13,197 nucleotides of DNA from Deltaproteobacteria bacterium (lineage in GTDB: Bacteria; Desulfobacterota; Desulfobacteria; Desulfobacterales; UBA11574): assembly GCA_019313505.1 (NCBI GenBank), contig JAFDBA010000046.1:1-13197 (forward strand). Reading direction: 5' to 3'. Position 1 is the stretch's first letter, and each line of letters opens with the position of its first letter. The position numbers were made by a program, and so were the translations under genes. The notes below the pieces were generated by a model. That model was not told the DNA's origin. It worked only from the letters and a program-made list of their open reading frames with translations, and made no database searches. Shown one piece after another: positions 6,325-12,846 of the stretch.

Positions 6325-6567
6325 AGCCCGACCCAAAATACTGGCTTCCCGCAATGCCGTTATTAACACCGGAGTGCATCATCTTTTTGTTATTTTTTTT
6401 TGAAGACTCCCGGCAGAAAAGATGCACGCACACCCGAGAAACCTTTTTTACTTTAATATTATCATATGCAAAAACCATGCAAAAATATAATACATTAAAT
6501 AAATAATTATTATATGCTTTATATCCAGTATGTTATCGAATTTTCCCGAATTACAAAGCTACCGACC

Positions 6568-6664
6568 TTTTGACAATATATGGCAATTTCTGTGTCATTT
6601 TTTGACAGGATAGGCATTATTTTGACACATATCTTTGAAGTTATAACGTGACAATAAAGATTGA
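6568..6664. repeat. cluster of TGACA half-sites
   Basis: TTTTGACA occurs at 6568-6575, 6600-6607 and 6620-6627. An inverted TGTCA lies at 6593-6597, so TGTCA-TTTTT-TGACA forms a palindrome at 6593-6607. Further TGACA lies at 6649-6653 and TTGAC at about 6661. Such clusters are seen as multiple binding sites at insertion sequence ends (IS21-type ends carry repeated short sites) and as activator sites. No transposase frame is present, so at most this would be a solo end. Confidence 0.45.
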
Positions 6665-6793
6665 CGGTCTCGTAAAAAGTCACGAATTCGACTATAGATG
6701 GCTAAGTAATTAGTGCCACTCTCTTTACACATGTTCATCCATGCCCTCCGCACCTATCCGGAGAAAAATTAAGCACCTCCTTTCGAAAATAAA

Positions 6794-6823
6794 TTGCAAC
6801 ATACAATATATCTATTGTATATA
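6794..6823 (+). promoter_or_regulatory. candidate promoter with internal palindrome before the HAD gene
   Basis: TTGCAA (6794-6799) and TATATA (6818-6823) are 18 bases apart. Between and over them lies the perfect inverted repeat ATACAATA-TATC-TATTGTAT (6801-6820). A transcript would start close to 6830, where the HAD ATG lies. The palindrome has the position of a repressor operator. The boxes are moderate matches and the regulator is unknown. Confidence 0.45.
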
Positions 6824-6829
6824 ACCCAT

Positions 6830-7822
6830 ATGGAACCTCAAGGATTAATCGTTTTTGACATGGATGGTGTCATTGTTGATGTCTCAGGGTCATACCGTGA
6901 GGCTGTGAGACAAACCGCCAGATTGTTTTTCAGGGGAGCAAGGTCATGGAAAGATCTGCCCGATCCTCTGTTTTCTTTATTAGATCTTGCCAATGTAAAG
7001 CAAAGCGGAGGCCTGAATAATGATTGGGATTTAACCTTTTTAATCATAAACCTTTTATTCACTTTGGTAAAAGGTCCAAAAAGCCAACAAGACCCTGACC
7101 CATGGACCAGGTATAATAAAATTATCAGCGGTTGTGATGTTGCTGCCCTATCGCAGTTTTTAAACGCAACAAAAAGACCCATAACCTCTCTGATGGAAAA
7201 AAATGGAAAACAAAAGCATGAACTCATTACCTGCCTTTACACCGGCGATGTTGGAAGCGGAAATATTATAAAACAGATTTTTCAGGAAATATATCTTGGG
7301 AAGAAGATGTTTGAAGCCACCTACGGTATTCCTGCAAAGATATACCAACAAAAGGGGTATATAAACAAGGAAAAGCTTATGGTTGACAGAGCCACCCTTG
7401 AACGCCTCTCAAAAAGTAATATTCTGGCCATCGCCACAGGCCGGCCCAAAGCTGAAGCCGACTATCCTTTAGATTGTTTCGACCTGAGAAAGTTTTTCAA
7501 AGTTACTTACACGCTTGACGATTGTATTAAAGAAGAACAAAAGATCTATAAAAATGATAAAAGAAGAGTGTCTCTAAGCAAACCTAATCCTTATATGCTT
7601 GATGCCATTGCCGGGATCCAAAAACATAATATCTCCAGATTCTATTACATTGGGGATATGCCTGATGATATGGTAGCGGCTTCGAGATCCAGAGCAGGAT
7701 TTACAGGTATTGGCATTCTTGTATCATCATCTGACAAGGACAAGCTTAAAGAGGACCTGTTACAGGCAGGTGCAGATTATATTATTGAAGACTTTGATGA
7801 ATTAAATAACATCATACCCTGA
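6830..7822 (+). CDS. HAD superfamily hydrolase (subfamily IA-like, phosphatase type)
   Basis: The protein of 330 residues has all four HAD motifs: DMDGVIVD (10-17, nucleophile Asp10 and acid Asp12), IATGRP (Thr203), SKPNP (Lys251) and YIGDMPDD (Asp276, Asp280), which indicate an active Mg-dependent phosphohydrolase. A large cap domain separates motifs I and II and contains SGGLNNDWDLT (59-69), as in the HAD-IA group of uncharacterised proteins with DMDGV.VDVS.SYR near the start. The substrate is unknown. An in-frame TTG at 6794 would add 12 residues, but the ATG at 6830 starts just before the conserved strand. No ribosome site is visible before it, and the apparent promoter suggests a leaderless transcript. 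It lies between trpD and the pgi-trpC block; a link to Trp synthesis is not shown by sequence. Confidence 0.85.
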   Translation: MEPQGLIVFDMDGVIVDVSGSYREAVRQTARLFFRGARSWKDLPDPLFSLLDLANVKQSGGLNNDWDLTFLIINLLFTLVKGPKSQQDPDPWTRYNKIISGCDVAALSQFLNATKRPITSLMEKNGKQKHELITCLYTGDVGSGNIIKQIFQEIYLGKKMFEATYGIPAKIYQQKGYINKEKLMVDRATLERLSKSNILAIATGRPKAEADYPLDCFDLRKFFKVTYTLDDCIKEEQKIYKNDKRRVSLSKPNPYMLDAIAGIQKHNISRFYYIGDMPDDMVAASRSRAGFTGIGILVSSSDKDKLKEDLLQAGADYIIEDFDELNNIIP

Positions 7823-7857
7823 CCTGGACAAGCCGGAATTGACTATTGAATATTTGT
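7820..7857 (+). repeat. GGACAAGCC repeat, copy 2, abutting the HAD gene stop
   Basis: ACCTGGACAAGCCGGAATT followed by AATATTT begins at the TGA of the HAD gene. It matches the copy after trpG (4951-4980) in order and position but is diverged in the middle. Confidence 0.55.
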
Positions 7858-7883
7858 AGAAGTCGCTACGCTCCGGCTTTTAT
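7830..7883 (+). terminator. possible terminator after the HAD gene
   Basis: AAGCCGGA (7830-7837) can pair fully with TCCGGCTT (7872-7879), followed by TTAT. The 34-base loop can itself form GTAG/CTAC (7856-7859 with 7866-7869). The long loop and short T run make this a weak call. Confidence 0.35.
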
Positions 7884-7906
7884 ACAAACCGAGAGTTTCC
7901 CTTGTT

Positions 7907-8137
7907 ATGGTCAGGATGTTATGCTATCCGTTACCTATGATTCCGCGACAAATGAAATATTTGCCCTATAAAAACCTTAACTACAGGTTCGATTTTGAAA
8001 TCGGTTACCTTATAAAGAGCCCCTGTAGAAAATGTGAGAAAAGAGAAGATTTCCCTGAGTGTATGGACGATTGCAACATGCTCGACAAAATACACTCCAT
8101 TTTGTGTGAGTCGATATCTTGCTCGAGACGCTTTTGA
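7907..8137 (+). CDS. small cysteine-rich protein, probable metal-binding, function unknown
   Basis: A 76-residue frame whose C-terminal half has six Cys in the order C-x2-C-x8-C-x3-C-x10-C-x4-C (Cys40, 43, 52, 56, 67, 72). The first four, in SPCRKCEKREDFPEC and DDC, look like a compact zinc- or iron-sulfur-binding knuckle. No signal peptide or membrane segment is evident. The start is uncertain: ATG at 7907, 7916, 7937 and 7952 are all in frame and none has a good ribosome site. The stop lies 24 bases before pgi, in the same orientation, so it may be co-transcribed with pgi. I do not recognise a named family with confidence. Confidence 0.6.
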   Translation: MVRMLCYPLPMIPRQMKYLPYKNLNYRFDFEIGYLIKSPCRKCEKREDFPECMDDCNMLDKIHSILCESISCSRRF

Positions 8138-8161
8138 TCTGTCAAATCAAAGGAGGATCAT

Positions 8162-9781
8162 ATGACCGGCATGAAACTAAGTGATATCCCCGCCTGGAAA
8201 AATCTGGCCCGGCATGCCGATATCATAAGCCGTCCTGAAAAACATCTCAAACATCTTCTAAAAGAAAAAGATCGACTAATAAATTTCTCTTTAAATGGTG
8301 CCGGCATCTTTTATGATTTTTCACGCCAGAGATTAGATCACAGGGTCATGGATTTGTTGTTTGAGCTGGCTGAATCCTGTGGTCTGAAACAAAAGTTTAT
8401 TGCCATGGTCCGTGGTGAAAAGATCAATACAACTGAAAACAGGGCGGCACTTCACACAGCGGCAAGAAACTTTTTAGAAAATCCAATTTTTGTTGACGGC
8501 AAAGACGTGATGCCTGAAATAAGAAGGGTAAGAGATGATATCAAACTGTTTGCATCAAAAGTTCATGCTGGAAAAATAACCGGATCAACCGGAAAACCGT
8601 TTAAGCATGTTGTTGTCATCGGAATCGGTGGATCATATCTGGGAACGGAATTTGTAGCACAAGCATTAGATCCGCTGGCAGATAAAAATATTGAAATAAT
8701 GTTTCTTTCAAACGTGGACATCAATAACTTTGGATCCATTGCCTCGACCATCGACCCTGAAACCACCCTGTGGATCGTCATCTCAAAAAGCTACACAACT
8801 GCTGAAACCATGGCCAATACCAAACAGGCTTATGCCTTTATGACGGAGAAAGGTCTTGATCCTGGCCAACATTTCATAACTGTTACCAGCATGGGATCTC
8901 CGGGAGATGATCCTTCAAATCCTGTCCTTTCTTCATTTCACATGTTCGATTTCATTGGTGGAAGATACAGTGTTACCTCAGCAGTTGGTGGTGTGCCGTT
9001 GAGTCTATATTTAGGATATGAACGGTTTGAACATTTTTTAAAAGGCGCTCAAGACATGGACCTTCATGCTCAAGATTCACCGGTGGAAGAAAATATTCCC
9101 CTTATTGCCGCTCTTATTTCAATCTGGAACAATAATTTCCTGGGATATCCTGCTCATGCCATCATTCCCTATGCATCACCTCTCTCCAAACTTGCAGCTC
9201 ATATCCAACAACTTAACATGGAAAGTAATGGCAAATCAGTCACACAAAAAGGTGAACCGCTGGATGAGCCTTCGGGTAATATTATTTTTGGAGAACCGGG
9301 AACCAATGCCCAGCATTCATTCTTTCAACTGGCACACCAGGGTCGTCCTTTCCCCATCGATTTTATCGGTGTAATCAATCCCCATTTTAAACAATATAAG
9401 AGTCAATCCAAAGGGGTCACTAATCACCAGGAACTCTGGTCAAATCTGATTGCACAGCCCCAAGCCCTTGCAATGGGAAAAGAAGACGAAAATTCTGCAA
9501 AATCTTTTTCCGGTAACAGGCCGTCATCAACACTTATTTTAAATGATCTTTCGCCGGGAAACATCGGCCGTCTGCTTTCCTTTTATGAAGCTAAAACGGT
9601 TTTTGAAGCCTTTGTATGGAACATAAATCCTTTTGATCAGTTCGGCGTGGAGCTGGGCAAAACCCTTGCTACGAATATCCGAAAACAGATGGTAATAAAA
9701 AACCAGAGCAGCGAACACCTTTTCAACGATGTCGATCCCATCACCAGATTCTATTTGGAGACTCTGTTCTCCGGCAAGTGA
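8162..9781 (+). CDS. pgi: glucose-6-phosphate isomerase
   Basis: The enzyme interconverts glucose 6-phosphate and fructose 6-phosphate in the cytoplasm. The product is 539 residues, the long bacterial and eukaryotic type. Motifs are GEKINTTENRAALHTAAR (85-102), IGIGGSYLGTEF (153-164), ISKSYTTAETMANT (207-220, phosphate binding), GGRYSVTSAVGG (266-277), QLNMESNGKSV (350-360, catalytic Glu354), GEPGTNAQHSFFQLAHQG (377-394, His385) and INPFDQFGVELGK (488-500, Lys500). AGGAGG at 8151-8156 precedes the ATG by 5 bases; an in-frame ATG at 8171 is possible. It ends 7 bases before trpC, so the two are probably in one transcript. Its presence inside a trp block is unusual. Erythrose 4-phosphate and PRPP for Trp synthesis derive from hexose phosphate, a possible but unproven rationale. 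Confidence 0.98.
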   Translation: MTGMKLSDIPAWKNLARHADIISRPEKHLKHLLKEKDRLINFSLNGAGIFYDFSRQRLDHRVMDLLFELAESCGLKQKFIAMVRGEKINTTENRAALHTAARNFLENPIFVDGKDVMPEIRRVRDDIKLFASKVHAGKITGSTGKPFKHVVVIGIGGSYLGTEFVAQALDPLADKNIEIMFLSNVDINNFGSIASTIDPETTLWIVISKSYTTAETMANTKQAYAFMTEKGLDPGQHFITVTSMGSPGDDPSNPVLSSFHMFDFIGGRYSVTSAVGGVPLSLYLGYERFEHFLKGAQDMDLHAQDSPVEENIPLIAALISIWNNNFLGYPAHAIIPYASPLSKLAAHIQQLNMESNGKSVTQKGEPLDEPSGNIIFGEPGTNAQHSFFQLAHQGRPFPIDFIGVINPHFKQYKSQSKGVTNHQELWSNLIAQPQALAMGKEDENSAKSFSGNRPSSTLILNDLSPGNIGRLLSFYEAKTVFEAFVWNINPFDQFGVELGKTLATNIRKQMVIKNQSSEHLFNDVDPITRFYLETLFSGK

Positions 9782-9788
9782 TCGGAAA

Positions 9789-10607
9789 ATGAAAAAAGAT
9801 TTTTTACAAATAATTGTTGAAGATAAAAAACATGAGATAGCATCGGCAAAACAACGTTTGCCTGAACGTCTACTCCGTGAAAAAGCGCTTATCACGCAAA
9901 AAAGGCGCTCTTTTTTGAAAAAACTTATTCAACCTGGCCCATCCGGAGTTAATATCATTGCCGAAATCAAACGGGCCTCCCCTTCCAAGGGGATCATTTG
10001 TCCTGATCTGAATCCGGTCACATATGCAGTAGAATATGAAAAGGGAGGAGCGGAGGCGCTGTCCGTTCTGACCGACGGGCCTCATTTTATGGGCAGTATC
10101 CATGATTTGAAAAGCGCCCGGGAAAGCACAACTATTCCTGTGCTTCGCAAAGACTTTCTGATCTCCTCATACCAGATTTTTGAGTCTGCGGTCATTGGGG
10201 CGGATGCCCTATTGTTGATTGCTCGCATTCTTGACCCAAAACAGCTTAAAGACTATCTTGACATATGCAGCGAACTTCATATCGATGCCCTTGTGGAAAT
10301 TCATTCGGAAAAGGACCTGGAAAAGGCCACCCTGGCAGGCGCAAAGCTTATCGGAATAAACAATCGTAATTTGCGTTCTTTTGAGACCGATCTCGATACC
10401 GCAATTCGGTTGAAATCTCTTCTCGAACCCGATCAAGTGGCGGTGGCTGCCAGTGGAATCAGTTCGCGCAAAGAGATTGATAAAATGAATTATTCGGGAA
10501 TATGGAATTTTCTGATCGGCGAAAGCCTTGTTCGTGCGGAAAATCCAAGAGATTTCCTCAAATCGCTCCTTGGAGGAGATTCATCCGAAAATACCCGAAG
10601 AACCTAA
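9789..10607 (+). CDS. trpC: indole-3-glycerol phosphate synthase
   Basis: The enzyme closes the indole ring from carboxyphenylamino-deoxyribulose phosphate, releasing CO2 and water. It is an eight-fold barrel of 272 residues. Motifs, in order: IIAEIKRASPSKG with Glu59 and Lys61, YEKGGAEALSVLTD (83-96), PVLRKDFLI with catalytic Lys121, FESAVIGADALLLIA, ALVEIHSE (Glu170), GINNRNLRSFETDL (Asn191), ASGISSR (Ser222) and FLIGESLVRA. All expected catalytic residues are present. I chose the ATG at 9789 because residues before it would overlap pgi and have no family match. The ribosome site is weak (ATCGGAAA). It lies 7 bases after pgi and 34 bases before trpF. It is unfused, in contrast to the trpC-trpF fusion of enterobacteria. 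Confidence 0.96.
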   Translation: MKKDFLQIIVEDKKHEIASAKQRLPERLLREKALITQKRRSFLKKLIQPGPSGVNIIAEIKRASPSKGIICPDLNPVTYAVEYEKGGAEALSVLTDGPHFMGSIHDLKSARESTTIPVLRKDFLISSYQIFESAVIGADALLLIARILDPKQLKDYLDICSELHIDALVEIHSEKDLEKATLAGAKLIGINNRNLRSFETDLDTAIRLKSLLEPDQVAVAASGISSRKEIDKMNYSGIWNFLIGESLVRAENPRDFLKSLLGGDSSENTRRT

Positions 10608-10641
10608 AAACAAACAACAGGCCCAAAGGACCGGGTTTTCT

Positions 10642-11307
10642 ATGATGAATAAATTTATACCGCAGGTCAAGATATGCGGCCTGACCCGGGTCGAACATGC
10701 ATTGCAATGTGTTGCACTTGGGGCGGATGCCATCGGATGCATCTTTTATCCCAAAAGCCCAAGACATCTGACTGACGATCAGGCCGAAAATATTTGCTCG
10801 GCAGTAACGGATCGCGCAAAAACCGTGGGCGTGTTTGTCAACGAATCGTTTTCGAACATTATGCATCATGTTGAACGCTGTCATCTATCTACTGTCCAGC
10901 TGCACGGCCAGGAATCCCCTGAACTGATTAGTCGCCTCCGCAACCAAAACCTTCAGGTGATAAAGGCCTTGTTTATCGACGGCAATCCCCCTTTAAAAGA
11001 TGCTGAGAACTATCCGGCATCGGCTTTTCTGGTGGAATGCGGCCAAGGAAAACTTCCCGGCGGGAATGCACTCCAATGGAACTGGGATCAGGCCAAAAGT
11101 TTTGGTGAAAAACATCCGCTGATCATTGCCGGAGGTCTTTCCCCTGAAAATGTTTCCCATGCCATCACGGTGAGTTCTCCCCATGCCGTGGATGTCAGTT
11201 CAGGTGTGGAATCGAGTCCCGGGAACAAAGATATTGACAAAGTTTCACTTTTTCTTAATGCTGTTCTCAGGTGCGGCTTTAATAAAAAAGCAGAAAAGAT
11301 ATTTTAA
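10642..11307 (+). CDS. trpF: phosphoribosylanthranilate isomerase
   Basis: The enzyme performs the Amadori rearrangement of phosphoribosyl-anthranilate, the step between TrpD and TrpC. The product has 221 residues, near the usual monofunctional length. Motifs are VKICGLTR (9-16, general base Cys12), GADAIGCIFYPKSPRHL (28-43), VGVFVNE (62-68), VQLHGQES (85-92), IIAGGLSPENV (161-171) and AVDVSSGVESSPGNKD (182-197, general acid Asp184). The position often read as LLD in relatives is VEC here (131-133). ATG at 10642 or 10645 is the start; AAAGGA at 10625-10630 precedes it. A longer reading frame begins inside trpC but has no family match there. The last codons overlap the ribosome site of the ketosynthase gene, which indicates one transcript. 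Confidence 0.96.
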   Translation: MMNKFIPQVKICGLTRVEHALQCVALGADAIGCIFYPKSPRHLTDDQAENICSAVTDRAKTVGVFVNESFSNIMHHVERCHLSTVQLHGQESPELISRLRNQNLQVIKALFIDGNPPLKDAENYPASAFLVECGQGKLPGGNALQWNWDQAKSFGEKHPLIIAGGLSPENVSHAITVSSPHAVDVSSGVESSPGNKDIDKVSLFLNAVLRCGFNKKAEKIF

Positions 11308-11317
11308 AGGAGAAATA

Positions 11318-12628
11318 ATGGGAAAAATCATAGAATTAAACAGGGTTGTGGTCACCGGGATAGGCATGGTTACATCACTGGGACTGGATGTGCCGACCAC
11401 ATGGGAGGCTATGCTGGCTGGCAAATCAGGTATTGACCGGATTACCCAGTGGGGTGATCTGGATGAAGTGAAAGACAAATTTAAATTAGGGGAAGACTTC
11501 CCCTTGATTGCCGGGGAAATTAAAGATTTTAACATCAAGGATATGGTTAAAAAGAGAAAACAGGGTTTTTCAAAAGAAGATCTAAAACAGACTAAATATA
11601 TGGATTCTTTTATCCAGTTTGCCTACGCAGCGACGTTAGAAGCTATTGCCGATTCAAATGTAAATTTAGAAAATGGAGAAATTGATCCTTATAGGGTAGG
11701 AGTAATAATCGGCTCAGGCCTGGGTGGCCCAAAAACATGGGAAAAAGAGTTTGAACGTTTTTTACAGGGCAAAAAAGTATCACCGTTTCTAATCCCTCGT
11801 TTAATACCCAATCTAGCATCGGGCAATGTCAGTATCTCTTTTAAAGCAAAAGGTGCCAATGCATGCTTATCGACCGCCTGTGCTTCCGGCGCCCATGCTA
11901 TTGGTGAATCTTTCCAGAGAATTCAACTGGGTAAAGAAGACGCCATTGTCTGCGGCGGGACAGAAGCTGCGGTTACCCCATTAACCATAGCCGGTTTTCA
12001 TGCGCTTAGAGCCCTGTCGTCAAAATACAAAACGCCACAATCTGCTTCCAGACCATTTGATTCAGAACGAAACGGCTTTGTTATGGCAGAAGGATCAGGC
12101 GTTTTGATCCTTGAAGAACTGGAACATGCCTTAAATAGAGGTGCTAAAATATATACGGAAGTCATCGGTTTTGCCATGACCGGAGATGCCAGCCATATTA
12201 CCGAGCCTGATATTGGCGGTGCCGTTAGATGCATTAAGCTGGCTTTGGAAGATGCACAAATTGAGCCCGAGGAAGTCGATTTAATCAATCCCCATGCCAC
12301 ATCAACACCCAAAGGGGATATTAATGAAGCCAATGCCATAATGGAGGTCTTTGGATCTGACAGAGAAAAACCGTTTATTACAGCTAATAAATCTCAGCTT
12401 GGACATGCACTGGGAGCCATAGGAGGAATTGAAGCGATTTCGAGCGTATTATCTATTCATGATAGCAAGGTCCCGCCAATTTTAAACCTGGAACAGATTG
12501 ACCCTGGATGCCAGGGTCTGAACTATGTACGCGGAGAAACAAAACAAGCAGAAATAAATACTGCTCTTTCTAATTCTTTCGGCTTCGGCGGTACAAACGC
12601 AACTTTGATTTTTCGGAAATACAAATAG
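11318..12628 (+). CDS. fabF: beta-ketoacyl-[acyl-carrier-protein] synthase, FabF-like
   Basis: The condensing enzyme of 436 residues extends acyl chains with malonyl-ACP by decarboxylative condensation. Motifs: RVVVTGIGMVTSLG at the N-terminus, ACLSTACASGAHAIGE with nucleophile Cys188, RPFDSERNGFVMAEG (245-259), NPHATSTPKGD with His326, NKSQLGHALGAIGG with Lys358 and His363, and NSFGFGGTNATL near the end. The Cys-His-His set is complete. It is about 20 residues longer than typical FabF, mostly from an insert around residues 48-90 rich in Lys, and has ATST where GTST is usual. TAAAGGAG overlaps the trpF stop and gives 8 bases to the ATG; residues of the longer open frame before it overlap trpF. 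It could serve primary fatty acid synthesis or a specialised acyl product; the symbol is by family similarity only. Confidence 0.85.
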   Translation: MGKIIELNRVVVTGIGMVTSLGLDVPTTWEAMLAGKSGIDRITQWGDLDEVKDKFKLGEDFPLIAGEIKDFNIKDMVKKRKQGFSKEDLKQTKYMDSFIQFAYAATLEAIADSNVNLENGEIDPYRVGVIIGSGLGGPKTWEKEFERFLQGKKVSPFLIPRLIPNLASGNVSISFKAKGANACLSTACASGAHAIGESFQRIQLGKEDAIVCGGTEAAVTPLTIAGFHALRALSSKYKTPQSASRPFDSERNGFVMAEGSGVLILEELEHALNRGAKIYTEVIGFAMTGDASHITEPDIGGAVRCIKLALEDAQIEPEEVDLINPHATSTPKGDINEANAIMEVFGSDREKPFITANKSQLGHALGAIGGIEAISSVLSIHDSKVPPILNLEQIDPGCQGLNYVRGETKQAEINTALSNSFGFGGTNATLIFRKYK

Positions 12629-12664
12629 GGGTATGGGTTGAATAAATAATGGTTAATAATCAAT

Positions 12665-12835
12665 GGTTAACAATTAATAATTAACAATTGATTATTAGAT
12701 TGGGGTTCAGATGTTCACCCGCCCTTGGCGGCGCCGTAGGCGATCAGGGTTCAGGGTTCAGGAAATAATAGTTAAAAACCAACGGTTAACAATTAATAAT
12801 TAACAATTGATTATTGATTATTAGATTGGGGTTCA
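12665..12835. repeat. direct repeat pair flanking a GC-rich palindrome between fabF-like gene and trpA
   Basis: Copy 1 (12665-12709) and copy 2 (12784-12835) share GGTTAACAATTAATAATTAA, then CAATTGATTATT, then AGATTGGGGTTCA. Copy 2 has an extra 7-base TTGATTA step. Between them is a GC-rich patch (12718-12745, CCCGCCC..GGCGGCGCC..AGGCG) like the one inside the trpG-trpD element, plus GGTTCAGGGTTCAGG. The gap (12629-12846) has no gene and no clear T-run terminator for either convergent gene. Confidence 0.75.
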
Positions 12836-12846
12836 AGGTTCAAATC

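Larger units (their letters stand above)
6134..6793. other. long gene-free stretch after trpD with repeats and regulatory-like signals
   Basis: No convincing protein gene was found on either strand; short open frames here have no recognisable composition or ribosome sites. Visible structure, in order: a GGTTCA-type patch (CCTTGAACCCCTGAACC, about 6145-6180), a strong hairpin oriented as a minus-strand terminator (6209-6237), two tandem 33-base repeats (6244-6276 and 6292-6324), a long imperfect inverted repeat GTGCATC...GATGCAC (about 6374-6427), an AT-rich tract (about 6440-6540), and a cluster of TGACA half-sites (6568-6664). The stretch separates the trpEGD block from the next genes. Confidence 0.7.

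Noticed and set aside
5894..6478. Two minus-strand frames of 131 and 62 codons after trpD
   Set aside because: One overlaps trpD and crosses the terminator hairpin; the other is low complexity. Their shared STFLHNL segment comes from the tandem 33-base DNA repeat, not from protein homology.
6699..6720. Possible sigma-54 promoter TGGCAC on the minus strand
   Set aside because: The -24-like TGGCAC is present but the -12 element reads ACTTA rather than TTGC, and no gene follows on that strand.
9729..9788. Upstream extension of trpC into pgi
   Set aside because: The extra residues overlap the pgi C-terminus and match nothing in the TrpC family; the ATG at 9789 fits the family start.
11183..11317. 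Upstream extension of the ketosynthase into trpF
   Set aside because: The extra 45 residues are the shifted frame of trpF; AAAGGAG before the ATG at 11318 decides the start.
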